A stretch of DNA of 64,000 bases from Anaeramoeba flamelloides (taxonomy: Eukaryota; Metamonada; Anaeramoebidae), in the NCBI GenBank assembly GCA_027625915.1, contig JANTQA010000075.1:186001-250000 (forward strand). The letters are read 5' to 3'. This document shows, piece by piece, positions 45,974 to 56,646 of the stretch (its first letter is position 1; each line of letters opens with the position of its first letter). A model generated the notes under the pieces. That model had not been told where the DNA came from. It ran no database searches and worked only from the letters and a program-made list of their open reading frames with translations. Position numbers and translations under genes: made by a program.

Positions 45974-47379
45974 TTAAAAGAAACTTGATCTAAGGGATCT
46001 TGCTAACTAGAAAAATTTTGAGTTGGGCAAAAAACAATTTTCCTTCATCAAATCTAAATTATTCTCAACAAATTTTGAAGAAAAAAAGTTCATTAGGAAA
46101 ATGTCACTCCACTTTCTTTTCAAGTATGTTAGAGTGTAGCGAGAGAGTATAAATATACTTGAAAAGAAAGTGGAGTGGCATTTTCTTAATATCAAAAAAA
46201 ATAGCTTTTTAGTTTTGCCTTGTTTTGTTCGGGAAATTCAAAAAGTTTTTGGATCAAGAAATGATTTTCAAGCCAAATCTAAAAAATTTCAAAAATTGCA
46301 ATATTTTGACTTTTTCTCAATTCATAGTCTTTTAAAGCTTTTTTTCTGTTTATAGAATTTTATTTCAACCCTCACAGAACATAAAATTTGAATAGTCCTT
46401 AATACCTTTTATATTTTATTTATCTTTTGGTCAACAAATTATTCTATTGGACACATTCCCTTTTCTTTTTCATTAAAACACTAAAACGATTTCAAAAAGA
46501 AATGATTTTTGTTGTTTCATAAAATTCCAAATACAAACGCCCACCTAAAAGAGAAAAAATGTGCTTACATCCCTAAAAATTAAATTGTTAATCATAATTT
46601 TGATTCTTTTTTGGGACTAAGAACAATTAGAAATGAATTTCCATGATTTTTGTCTGGTAGTTCCAATTGGTTTTCAAGAAAATCATTCTCGAGTTAGCGT
46701 CTCGGGCAAAAAGGTGAAAAAAAAAAAAAAACAAAAAGAAAAATTTCAGAATGGGCTTAACCAATAAAATGATCCTTAAGAACTAAAAAGTAATTACAAC
46801 AATTTGGAGTTTGTTGTTCAATTGATTATAATGAAAATACAGTTTTATTTTTTTTGTTTGTTGGTGTAGTGTTGATGTTTTTTGTTTTTAATTTATTGGA
46901 GAAAGAGAAATTATTAGGAGAAAAAAAACTTACTTAGTAAAACAAGCAAAAAAAGAACAAGTGTCCCAAACACTTCACCAATAAAGTAATTAAAAAGTCC
47001 TAAAAATACTATTAAGAGCAGTAGAGCAGAGTTAGCTATCTATTAATAATTAAAAATCAATGGAAATTTTATGTTAATTCGAATTTTCAAATTAAAACAA
47101 TAAATAAAAAAAAGATGTTTTGGAAATTTACAATCACCCATAAAGCCAAAGGCTTATCACAGTCTTTATCAAAATCGGATTTTGCGACTAATAACGAAGG
47201 TAGAACAAAAACTGAACCACAAAACAAAAAAACAATCGACCATAAAACAAAAGTTTTCTTTTTGTAAGAGCTATTGAGTCGAAAAAAATCGTGAAAGAAT
47301 AAAGAAATACAAAATGAGATTAAAAAAGAATCAATAGCTTTAAGTTAAGAAAAAAAAGAACACCCTTAGCTTACTTCAT
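39688..47379 (-). CDS. Small four-pass membrane protein, 5 exons, with a 6.95 kb intron
   Basis: Exons 47379-47375, 47270-47132, 47039-46934, 39980-39922 and 39843-39688 give 154 residues in consistent phases. Donors are GTAAGC, GTAAAT, GTAAGT, GTAAAT; acceptors end AATAG or ATTAG. Four hydrophobic segments are visible: FVLWSIVFLFCGSVFVLPSL; LALWVIIANSALLLLIVFLG; a third (VFGTLVLFLLVLL then IIFIFVWSIMGF) that spans the long intron; and SIVLCIFSGLFLCIGCVISC. Conserved-looking features are CDKPLALW before TM2, W-x2-MG after TM3 and ECKKL before TM4. This layout weakly recalls TMEM272-like proteins; no function is known to me. The first exon (ATGAA) is only 5 bp, so the true start could be elsewhere. 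The family is not named with confidence. Confidence 0.6.
40343..40875. mobile_element. TIR element D, copy 1 (Tc1/mariner-type MITE, 533 bp)
   Basis: The ends TAAACCCCATTCCAAAAATT and, reverse-complemented, TAAACTAAATTCCAAAAATT are followed by TTGACACA or TGGACACA. An inner conserved stretch is CACCAACAATTGTTGATCGA. No transposase is encoded. Copies at 43128-43658 and 56123-56653 have the same length within 2 bp. Confidence 0.85.
43128..43658. mobile_element. TIR element D, copy 2 (531 bp)
   Basis: The left end is TAAACCCCGTTCCAAAAATT and the right end, reverse-complemented, TAAACTAGATTCCAAAAATT. It is nearly collinear with the copies at 40.3 and 56.1 kb, including the internal palindrome TTGTTGATCGATCAA. 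Confidence 0.88.
44031..45098. mobile_element. TIR element J split by TTAA element I
   Basis: The left J end TTGTTGCAAAATAAATGGAA is at 44031. The right J end (GGAAAGCTGAATGAAAAATT ... CAATTAACAG) is at 45055-45098. The interruption at 44084-44843 is element I. Confidence 0.7.
44088..44839. mobile_element. TTAA-flanked element I, 752 bp (piggyBac-like MITE)
   Basis: TTAA (44084-44087 and 44840-44843) brackets perfectly inverted ends GGGATTAGCGT and ACGCTAATCCC, with a slight offset after. An internal inverted pair (ACATTTCGCCATAAATTTA near 44562 and TAAATTTATGGAGAAATGC near 44633) makes a hairpin. There is no transposase. Confidence 0.78.
45404..45847 (+). mobile_element. 5'-truncated LINE insertion with poly-A tail and 14-bp target duplication
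   Basis: The plus-strand frame 45509-45811 encodes the intact zinc-binding tail FCKLCKKSKNLDIIEDLDHF then LWNCPAYEKYRRIWISELKK and ends GIWANKRD-stop. It is followed by an untranslated piece and a poly-A run to 45849. AATGAGATTTTTTT flanks the insert on both sides (45390-45403 and 45848-45861), the expected footprint of target-primed reverse transcription. Only the last 0.44 kb of the LINE is present. It lies antisense in the intron of the membrane-protein gene. Confidence 0.88.
45935..45971. repeat. (TA)n microsatellite
   Basis: About 18 TA units. Similar tracts at 23826-23854 and 56653-56692; the last abuts the TA-target element D. Confidence 0.95.
46092..46190. repeat. Long hairpin, about 36-bp arms
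   Basis: The left arm 46092-46127 (core ACTCCACTTTCTTTTCAAGT) pairs with 46155-46190 (core ACTTGAAAAGAAAGTGGAGT) with only a few mismatches and a 27-base loop. It is too short and too perfect for an ordinary TIR element. It could be a cruciform, a small MITE or a hairpin-RNA source. Confidence 0.85.
46633..46713 (+). other. Candidate first exon on the plus strand (unknown protein)
   Basis: ATG opens a 27-codon frame MNFHDFCLVVPIGFQENHSR then VSVSGKK, ending in phase 0 at the donor GTGAAA. Codon variety is higher than in surrounding DNA. Possible continuations are a 24-bp exon at about 47612-47635 (SGNFNSYK, between CTCAG and GTGAAT) and the membrane-like exon at 50171-50335. It overlaps the minus-strand membrane-protein gene's long intron, so both assignments need transcripts. 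Confidence 0.35.
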
Positions 47380-47967
47380 TGGAAAAGATCAAAGGCTTGA
47401 GTAAAAGTAATTTGAATTTGAAAATAAATTTTGGTAAAAAAATGAAATTTGCCTTTATCAAAATGTTTTCTTGTTTTTAATTAATTCATATACTAGCCTT
47501 GTTGGATCCTTAGATTTCAAAACGGTTACGTAAATAACATTATAACCTATATTTAATTCCTTTTTTATTAATATCTTTTGATCTAAAGTATTATTTATAT
47601 TTTATTCTCAGAGTGGTAACTTTAACAGCTACAAGGTGAATTATTGACTTTAATGAATACTAATTTCATAGATCTTGTTTTAGGTCCGCTAACGATAATA
47701 ATAATTTTCTAATAAATATAATATCAAATACAGCACAATTTTACCTAATCTTGAAATTGAAAAATCAAGTAAAAATCTGATTAATATAATTCCAAACTAA
47801 CTTGCTTTAAAACTATTTTCAGAAATGGGTTATTGTTTTTAAAAGTTTAAACCATTTTTCTCATCATTTTCATTCAGTTCAAAAGTTATATATTTCCTAA
47901 TTATTTAAAAAAAAATTATTTTCGTTGAAAAAAGAAATCTAATTTTATATGAAGTAAGTGTACCAAG

Positions 47968-48206
47968 ATACTGATAAATTGGAATAAATGCGTGGAAATT
48001 TTTACTTGTTTTTCCTTTTTGAAATTATTATATTCAAAGTTTGAATAAAGCATTTTATGAAGTCAAGTGTTAAGAAACTCTCTAAAATTAGTTGTTCTTC
48101 AAAATATTCTTTATAATGGAATCTTTTAAAGGAAACAGTTCGAGTATTCATAAAAAGGGAAATTGAACTAAAAAATTTATAGATATTTTTTAGAATTTAT
48201 CAGTAT
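47968..48206. mobile_element. TIR element U, 239-bp copy
   Basis: The ends ATACTGATAAATTGGAATAA and, reverse-complemented, ATACTGATAAATTCTAAAAA are inverted. Its length equals that of the copy at 34552-34790; the interior aligns in reverse orientation (GAGTTTCTTAAC / GTTAAGAAACTC). Confidence 0.72.
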
Positions 48207-48264
48207 ACTTTAAAAATAAAAACCACTGGGTTTTAAAATCAACTAATATAAAAAAAACTACTAT

Positions 48265-48487
48265 TTGTTGCAAAATAAATGGAATAATATTTTGATCCAA
48301 CTGTCCTAAAATTAGATTTTTGAATAGATGTTATATTTCGAATTTTTAATTCTTAAAAGAAGTAAAAATTATTATTTTTCCCTTTAACTAATGTGGACTT
48401 GGATAATTTATTTTAATTATTGAGGTTATGTTTATTTTGGAAAGCTGAATGAAAATTTTGATCTTTTTATTGTACAATTAACAGTAC
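48265..48487. mobile_element. TIR element J, uninterrupted copy
   Basis: TTGTTGCAAAATAAATGGAA at the left and GGAAAGCTGAATGAAAATTT ... GTACAATTAACAGTACT at the right; a 0.22 kb reference copy of the family. Confidence 0.7.
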
Positions 48488-49514
48488 TTAATTTCAAAAC
48501 AATAATAATAATTCTTGAAACTTGAAAAAAATATAATTTATTGATTCAAAGAACAGTTTAAATTAATTTTTTCTTTTTGTTTTACAAAAAAATACAAGAA
48601 AAAGAACCAAAGAATTAAATTAAGAATTCTCCTAAAATATATTTTTAAAAACCTTGAAAATTTAACTTATTACCTAAAAAAATGCTTTTTGATTTGATTA
48701 TTTTGATTCAATAATTGATAACCCACACTTAAATATTTCACCAACGGTTTAATAATAACCGAAGGTCTAATGTTCCAAATAGACTTTAACATTATTTCTT
48801 ATTTTTTTAAATATTTTCAAACCAAATAAATAGTTTTAAAATTAATAATTCAAAAAAAATAAATAAATAATATATATAATCAAACAAATTATTATAATAA
48901 TTACAGTTCCTTGTTTATACACTTAATGATTTAAAAAGAAAAAATATTATATAATCTCATAAATTCAAGAAATTTATAAAAGATTCGTTCTAAAAAAATG
49001 ATCAAATTTTTCTGATCTTGAAAGATTCAGTATTTGATTTATTTTTTTTGTATTTTTCAAATAAGATCAAAGTTTCAAATGTTTATTATTCGTAAAAACA
49101 ATCTAGAAATTACAAAAGTGAGATTTCAGAAAAATAAATATTGTTTTTCAAATTTTTCTTTTTCTCTTTTGATCCAAAAATCCAAATAAAAAGGATCAGA
49201 TTTTTTTACTGAAATTTAATTGAGTGAAAAGACTTCTTTTAAATATGATAATATGTTCCTCTAAAATTGATAAATGTACTTTGATTCTCAGGGTTTAAGT
49301 GTATCCTTGTGTCAGTTGATTACTCTAATCTTTGAAAAAAAAATAAATGAGAGTTACTAGTCCCTTAAATTAAAGATTTTGTTTTTTTTTTGAAAATTTC
49401 TATAGTTGGACAAAACCTTTTTTAATTCAAAAAATTCGAAATTTAGTTTAAAAAATTTACAAAATCAAAAAAAAAGCTTCTGGGCACCACCTCTACACAC
49501 ATACAGACACACAC

Positions 49515-49585
<71 letters not shown>

Positions 49586-50160
49586 TACATACACACACAC
49601 AGACACATACATACACACACACACACAGACACACATACACAGAGAGAGGGGGGGGATACATACATACATACACTTAAGATTCAAGTATTAGCTAATTGAA
49701 TAATTGGGTATAAATATACCTCTAAATGATCTTGAATGGAAGATCTACAAAATGTAAACAAAATTAATTTAAAAATTTGCTTTAAAATTTTCAAGAATTT
49801 CAATAAGTTTTTGGATTAATAAATTTTTTTTTAAATTTCATTTAAAAAAACTAAATTAAATTATTCTAATTTTCCATGCCACAAATAATCGATTTAGTAC
49901 TATTATTTTTAAAAAATACAAACAAAACTTTATTGAGATCTTACTAAAAAATTTTTTTTTATTTGTTATTTATGTATTGATTTCTAAAATGGATATCTAG
50001 TCTTATTTAAACAATATATAATTTTGGATTGATTTTTTGGAAATCTGAAAATCCATATTTTTTTATTTAAAACTTGTAAAAATAACTATTTATTTTTTTT
50101 TTTAATATAGTTATTTTTTTTTTTAAACTTAAGCGAAAAAAAAAAAAGATAAAAAATAAT
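48488..50160. other. A/T-rich non-coding stretch with a CA microsatellite
   Basis: Apart from the CA tract (49500-49680) and an isolated L-type end ACTAGTCCCTTAA at about 49350-49363, I see no gene or complete element. Confidence 0.5.
49500..49680. repeat. (CA)n / CATA / GA compound microsatellite
   Basis: About 75 bp of nearly pure (AC)n is followed by mixed ACAC, CATACATA and ACAG stretches, then AGAGAGAGGGGGGGG and another CATA run. The frames it opens on both strands (His/Thr or Val/Cys repeats) are artefacts. Such tracts can adopt Z-DNA. Confidence 0.97.
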
Positions 50161-50170
50161 AATTAATCTA

Positions 50171-50335
50171 GGAACATTTATATTGGATATTTCCAGAAAA
50201 AGGAACCGTGTTAGATAATATTCACTTTATAATGAATATTATTGGTTATTTCTCTTTTTTGTGTTTTTTATTTTTTTTTGAAAAAATAGTAGATTTTTTT
50301 GTTAAAGTCTCTAAACATAAAAAAATGAAGAGATA
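50171..50335 (+). other. Candidate exon of a membrane protein, plus strand
   Basis: After the acceptor-like AATCTAG, a frame reads EHLYWIFPEKGTVLDNIHF, then IMNIIGYFSFLCFLFFFEK, IVDFFVKVSKHKKMKR and a TAG stop. One strong hydrophobic segment is preceded by an amphipathic stretch and followed by a basic tail. A second open piece lies at 50409-50470 (ESAWYYYALVPFILGVFME, stop) after another acceptor-like AAAAAAG. I recognise no family. These may be terminal exons of the gene starting at 46633, or chance. Confidence 0.35.
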
Positions 50336-51887
50336 GGGTAGTAAGAAAAAGTGTGATTTGACTATAGATATTAATTAACTAGTTGTTTTTTTTTTCATTA
50401 AAAAAGGATAGAATCTGCATGGTATTATTATGCACTAGTGCCATTTATTTTGGGAGTTTTCATGGAGTGAAGAAAATATCTTTTTAAAATTGTTTTAAAA
50501 AAGATAAAGTTAAAATAGTTAGTTTATATTAATTATCTATTATACTTTTATTAGAATTTAGTAATTGGAGTAACTTTATTAATCTAATAAAAAATGAAGA
50601 AAAAACTCTTTAGAATTTTTTCTATTTTTTTTTTAATTATTTTTCAATTATTTTTTTTTCATTACAGATCCTTGCATTTCAACAAATAATATCTTAGGAA
50701 ATTTGACTTATTTTTTGTACATACAAAATATTTTCTTTTTAGGTGTTATAAATGTAACCCTATCAAGAAAAATATATTTCTTATTTTCTCTACTGTACCC
50801 AAATAACGACAGTTAATTGTTGAAAATCTTAAATCATATTTTTAGTTCTATATTAAAAAGTATTGATTTAAAAGAGAAATTATTATATTAGTATTTTATC
50901 TTATTACACTTTAAATTCGGATACAATAAATAAAACGAATAGAGGTACAAATTATTTAATAATTTTAAATTTGATAGATGTTTAACAAATTTTTATCCAT
51001 TAAATTGAGATCTGTTCTAACAGGTAATTTTTTTTTAATGGTTTGAAAAGGTTCGTTTAAACGGTTTCAAAAGAAATAAAATAATTACAAAGGAATTTTT
51101 TATTTAGAAAGATTTTTTTTAACAAATCTTTTGACCTTATTCGTAATTATTTATATAATAATTTAAATCATTTTTATCAGAAAAAAAATATTTAGAATTT
51201 TGAGGATAAAATTACTTAATACCCAAATATATTCAAGAAAATATTATTTGAAAAAATAAAATTTCAAATTATAACAAAAACACGTTTATTGAATCAAATT
51301 TGTAAATTTTTTTAAAACTTTAATAGATATAACAACTTTTCTTAAAGCAATATCAATCATTTTCCTATATTTTGACTAAATATTTTTTTGTTTGAATAAA
51401 AAAATTATCTTAAAAAAAAATAAAAAATCTTTATCTTAATATTCGATAACAAAGCCTTGATATTGTGTAATAATAATGGAAATGTGAATAAAAAAGTTTA
51501 AAAAATTTTTAGTATGTAATAAATAAAATGAATTTAAATTTTTCAGGAAAAATGGAAAATAAAAAATGATCTCACTTAAAAAGTTTTCTTTAAGTTTCTT
51601 AAAGTAGATGAGAATTTTTTGACACTTGTGCATATACAAAATTTTTATATTCAGAATATCATTAAAATATTATAACTTTTAAAATTTGACTATGTTTTCT
51701 GTAAAAGACAAATCCATTAAAAATATTTTTTATCGTGTCACGTATGTTCAAACCCTCAGAGTTATCAAAATATTGGTAGTGTTTCAAAACTGAGAAAAAA
51801 TGAGAAAAAAACAAAAAATAAAAAGCCCATTTATTTTGAAGAGAGAATTTATTCATGACAAACAGAGTACAAGGATTTTCTTTTTTT

Positions 51888-52319
51888 CACCATTTGGGTA
51901 AAAAAGTTCAACAATGCTATTAATTGGTAAACTTATTGAAAACAAAAAGTAAAATCAAACGGAAAGAAGATATTAATTAACTTTTAGGAAATAATAATCC
52001 ATTATATTGTTTTCAATCAAATCAAGAAAAAAATTTTAAAATCTATTTGAATATTAAAATAATCCCATGAATATTTTTGGTATCTCAAAAAAAGTATATT
52101 TTTTCAACAGATTTTTAATAATTATTCAATCAAAGAAAAACCCTAACCAAATGATAAAATTGGAAAGAATATTATTCTGTTTAATATTTCATACTTTCTT
52201 TAATCATTTATTTTTTTCTTCTATTAATTGATCTTAGTTTTTAATTTTTGGTAAGTTTCCCAATTAAAAAACCTTAGAAATTGTTTTACTACTTTTTCAC
52301 TTTTTTTTCCAAATGGTTA
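51888..52319. mobile_element. TIR element H, 0.43 kb copy
   Basis: The ends CACCATTTGGGTAAAAAAGT and, reverse-complemented, GTAACCATTTGGAAAAAAAA then GTGAAAAAGT are inverted. The interior shares AACTTATTGAAAACAAAAAG-type sequence with the copies at 35.05 and 61.9 kb. Confidence 0.7.
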
Positions 52320-52499
52320 CAGCTTTTTTAAAAAATGAGGACTTTTTAAATTTTTTTGAAACGAATCGAAGAGTTTAAGACTAATATATTATATAGGAAT
52401 TTATAAATAATTTTTGTTTTTCTGGGATGTGTATTAAAATTTCTATTCATTTGTGAAATTACATTAAAAAAAAAAAAAAAAAAAAAGATTTATTCAAAT

Positions 52500-52770
52500 T
52501 CCCAAATAAAAAAAAAACTATATCAAAAATTTCAATTGAAAACACAAAAATCACATTTTTTTATTAAATATCTTACAATATACTCAATTAATCTTAAACT
52601 CTTCAATTCAGATTTGGGAAAAAAAAAAAAAAAAAATTGCCAAAAATTGCCACTTTGAACCACTATTAAAATTCATACAAAGTTGAAGATCAATCATCTA
52701 AGAACCAAAATAACATAATCTTGCACCTAACACAAGATAATCTTTTTTCCTGGTTCAGGGATTGAAAACC
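52500..52770 (-). repeat. Repeat N, copy
   Basis: Reverse-complemented it aligns with 7840-8215: AATCCCTGAACC, AAGATTATCTTGTGTTAGG, GTTCAAAGTGGCAATTTTTGG and AAAAATGTGATTTTTGTG. Confidence 0.7.
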
Positions 52771-53278
52771 CTAAATTGGTAATTTGTGATTTGAAATAAT
52801 TTGGATCTCACTTCCAGGAAAACAAAATAAAGGCACCAGTTATCCAAAAAGAATTAAAATTCTGATGACTTTCAAAAGATTATTTTGAATTGGAAAAACA
52901 AACCGCTTTGTGGTTATATTTCAGAATTTATGTTAAAAACGAGTTTTTCGGAAAAAATTCTTCAAGAAATAGTAAAAAAAAAAAAAGAAACATTTAAGTT
53001 TTTTGTTGTTTTTTTTTATTTAGAATAAAGAGATCGAAAAAAAGAATCTCATTACTATTTATAAAAAAAAAGAAAAGAAAAGAAAAGAAAAGAAAAGAAA
53101 AAAGATCAAAAGTAACAGTCTACAAAAATAAAAAGAAGGAAATTAAAAAATTAAAAGGAAAGAAAAGAAAAAAAAAAAAAAAAAAAGATTTTTAAAAAAA
53201 AGTAAAGATTTAATAATAAAAACAAATCATTAGAAAAAAAAAAAGAATGCAAATAAATTAAAAGTACTTTTGGTTTAT

Positions 53279-54144
53279 TTAATTTTGTTGTTCTTGTTGT
53301 TGTTGTTGTTGTTGTTGAATCTGTTCCAATTCTTGATTTTCTTGGTTGTTCATACCTTTATTTTCTTGAGGAAGTTTTTCTTCAACCTTAAGGTCATCGG
53401 TTTTGAAAGCTTTTCTGACCTTAATATATCTGTCTCCAATTTTGTGGTTATTCATCATTTTGATTGCTTCTTTGAGTAAATCCTCTTTAGGGAAACGAAT
53501 GAAGCCAAATCCTTTTGATTGGCCGTCCTTGATGACTAATTTTGCATTTTCACAATCAAAGTCGGAGAAAAGATCAATGAGATCTTCTTCGGTAAGTGTA
53601 AATGGGAGGTTACAGACAAACATTACACGATCCGACAATTGTCTGTCTTGTTGGTACTTGCGGACTCGTCGTTGGCTTGATCCTTTTTGGCCAGAGATCT
53701 CGACATTAATGTTTCTTCCTTCTAATTCATACCCATCAAGTGTGTCTCTTGCCCTTTTGGCTTCGTTTTCAGTTGACATAATAACAAAACCATATGGTAC
53801 TTTGACATTTTCTCTGTTAATTACTTTGGCAAATTTACTTTTTTTTTTTTTTTTTGTGTTTTTGTGTATTGTTTTTGTGGTTTGTTTTTGAAAAAGTTAA
53901 TAACAATTTTTAAAGATACAAAAAGTGAGAAACGAGAGAAAATTAAAAAGTAAAAAAAAAAAAAAAAGAAAAAAGTAAGATGTAATTCGTAATTTTGCAT
54001 CAACAAGCAAAAAATTTAATAAAAAAAAAAGATTTACACATCTCCAACTTGTCCAAAGATTTCACGAAGTTCTTCATAATTAATATTTCTTGGAAGGTTT
54101 CCAACAAAAAGTTTTTTATTATCGTTTTCGTTTTTAAAAGACAT
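53279..54144 (-). CDS. Two-RRM RNA-binding protein with Gln-rich tail (2 exons)
   Basis: Exons 54144-54038 and 53837-53279 join in phase 2 (GT|T, V) with donor GTAAAT and acceptor AAAAAAG, giving 221 residues. RRM1 spans about residues 10-85, with RNP2 KLFVGNLP and a weak RNP1 VPYGFVIM. RRM2 spans about 105-180, with RNP2 VMFVCNLP and a strong RNP1 SKGFGFIRF. A linker between them is basic and Ser/Arg/Gln-rich (KGSSQRRVRKYQQDRQ). The tail ends in a poly-Gln run encoded by repeated TTG/TTC complement triplets. Proteins of this shape act in mRNA processing or transport; a specific orthologue (PSP1/NONO-like or Mrd1-like) cannot be claimed. The intron of 200 bp cuts RRM1 after its first beta-alpha unit. 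Confidence 0.92.
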
Positions 54145-54890
54145 TCTTGGTGAATTGATTGTAAAAAAAAATTCTAATTATTTTACGAAGTAAAAAAAAA
54201 TGAAAAAGTTTCATAAAATTTTTTTCAAAATGAAAATGGGTATTGGATTAATTCGCAAAACACTTTATTTTAATATTCGTTGATAAAGATCTCAAAGATA
54301 ACTTTCAAAAGAAAAAGAGAAAGAATCAAATTTTAACTCTTTTAATACCGGAAAATAATTGTGAATATATTTTAGATTTAAGGGGTTAAGGACATTTTTC
54401 CTCTTTTGGGTACATTTTTGTCTTCGAAATCTAATCAATATAATCGTTTTTTTATAAAAACTTCTCAAAGTCTTTATAGAAAAACAAAAACTATCACACA
54501 CAACTCAAAGTAACGAACAAAGAAAGCAAAAAAATAATTAAAAAATACAAAAATTGATCAAGAAAATAGACAAAAAAAAGTATTTATTTCTGGTTCATAT
54601 AGTTCTTTTTGATGTATTTGCTTCTTCATTATTGTTGGGTTTTTGGTTTGAATTATTTATCGGAAAAAATTTATTTAAAAACTTGAGATTACATCAAGAT
54701 TTTCAATTTGATAAGGAAATACGATATAAATTCGAAAACCATTTTTAATTTCAGGAATAGAATTCAGATTTGATTTGAAGTTAATTTAATATTTTTTTTG
54801 ATTTTTTTAGAAATTAAGATTTATTTAATGATTTTATTTAAATCTGAAAATGATAATTTGTTAAAGCTTATTGTTAAAAAAAAAATATTT
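54145..54890. other. Upstream region of the RRM gene
   Basis: No gene is recognised; the sequence is A/T-rich with homopolymer runs. The promoter of the RRM gene should lie in its left part, but no motif can be assigned. Confidence 0.45.
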
Positions 54891-54902
54891 TTTTGAAACA
54901 TT

Positions 54903-55490
54903 TTCCTGTTAAAGGGGCCGAGTTGCAATTGGTGAATTATATGTGTTTAAAGGGTTCGAATCGAAATTAGAAGTAAAAAATTTTATTTTGGAAATTCCAA
55001 AATTGAAATCATTTTTTAAGATTTTTTCTCGATTTACTTTTTTTTCTCATTTTTACTCAAAAGTAATTCATTTGCAAAATTTTTTTTTATTGCAAGATCA
55101 ATAGTCACTTGGTAAAAACAAGTTATTTTAAGGTTATTGATAAAGGAAAAATGATTAGAGAGAAAAATAAATATGATTTCTATTGGAATTTTATTTGGAT
55201 CTTCAATTATAGATCAAAACGAAATTTTTTCTTTATTTCTTTCTCAATAGGTACCTAATAAATACCAACACACTTCGTTTGGTGACTTTATTTGTCAAAT
55301 AAAAGTGTGGAAAATGAAGTGAATAATGTTTCCTATTAATTATTCAAATCCCAGTAGACTTTTAAAAAAAAAATTGTTGTTTTTCTCAATAGAACCAGAA
55401 GAATTAGAGTTTTTAAATTTTTTAAGAAAATATATTTGATTTATTTGTTTTATTTAAGGTGGATATCAACTATTCTTTGATATTTAGTAT
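54903..55490. mobile_element. TIR element C, copy with decayed right end
   Basis: The left end GTTAAAGGGGCCGAGTTGCA and the interior (CAAGATCAATAGTCACTTGG, TGTGTTTAAAGGGTT) match 13594-14296. The right inverted end with GGGCCCC is not found, so the copy is truncated. Confidence 0.65.
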
Positions 55491-56122
55491 AAAATCAACA
55501 TTAAATCTACTATATACAAATAATCTCTTTTAGAATTTTTTATTTTTTTTTTTACATAAATTATTTTTTTTAATCTTTGAAACATAATGTTTTTATTTTT
55601 GCTTATTTCGTATTAAATATTTTTCGAGTAAAAAGTGATAAAATATACCAGATGAATCATGGATATTTTAGGGTGGTAATTTGCAAATATATACATTTAT
55701 TTATATTGTCAATTTATATCTTCTTATAGACATAATCATTTTAAGTTACAAACTTGAACAATATTTAAGGCAAAAAATCGTTATCGCAGTACTTAATTCA
55801 GTGATTTTTGTTTAAAAAATTTGTAAGTGTGTTTTAATTTGTAATTTAAATACATCTTAAATTTCACTATTAATTTATGTATTAAAAAGGGAACTGGTTG
55901 TAGTTACACATTCTGACTTGATATTATACATTTTTATGAATAAAAATGTTTTCCAAGGTAGCAAAGTTTCATAAATTTTAAAATAACTATTTTATTCGGT
56001 TAACGGATTTTTTTTTCTTTCTTATAAAGTCTAAATAAGCTGATATCTTTTTAAAAGCCTTTTCAATAAAAAAGTCATTTGATTACTAATTATGTATTAT
56101 TTGGGATACTTCATTATATATA
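55491..56122. other. A/T-rich non-coding stretch
   Basis: I see no gene, no strong repeat and no inverted ends between elements C and D. Confidence 0.4.
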
Positions 56123-56646
56123 TAAACCCCGTTCCAAAAATTCAGACACACCCAAAACCAAAAATAGGCAAAAAAAAACCCAATTTATTGTATTTTTCCA
56201 AACCTAATATAAAACCACATTTAAGTTACCCAGTATTAATGGTTTAATATGTAATCATTTTAACACAAATAAAAGAAAAAAATTTAAAACTCAAAAATAA
56301 AAACAGGTGTGTCTAAAAAAATGAAATGAGCTGAACAAAAAATGTATTGGTAAATTTGTTGAACTTTCACCAACAATTGTTGATCGATCAAATGTTAAGA
56401 TACCATCTACCAATTGTATGTGATTTTCCAATTTAACAAACTCAACACTAACCTTCTATCAACCATTGAAAAAAAATTTCGAGATCTAACCAAACAGATT
56501 AAGTAACTGCAAAAAAGGAAATGAAAAAAAAACAAAAAAGACAAAAATGAAATTGTTTGTAAAATCAAAATTCTTTCCAATTTGAATTTAAAGTGTGGTA
56601 ATGATGTTCTTTCCACTGTTTAAACTGTGTCCAAATTTTTGGAATC

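Larger units (their letters stand above)
39981..46933 (-). other. 6.95 kb transposon-filled intron of the membrane-protein gene
   Basis: Bounded by GTAAGT (46933) and CAATAG (39981). Both sides have phase 1, and the joined protein continues a transmembrane helix. It contains element D twice, the L-related copy at 41.4 kb, element I in J, a LINE tail with target duplication, a (TA)n run and a long hairpin. The gene's other introns are 78-104 bp. Confidence 0.6.

Noticed and set aside
46740-46784. Alternative last exon (ILKDHFIG) for the minus-strand membrane protein
   Set aside because: It is phase-compatible but ends at once and breaks the third hydrophobic helix, whereas the distant exons at 39.98 kb continue it and end naturally.
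49406-49699. Open frames with long His-Thr or Val-Cys repeats on both strands
   Set aside because: They are translations of the (CA)n microsatellite and have no other coding features.
53403-53891. 162-codon plus-strand frame
   Set aside because: It lies opposite the RRM gene's second exon, whose domains and splice sites are clear; this is an antisense shadow.
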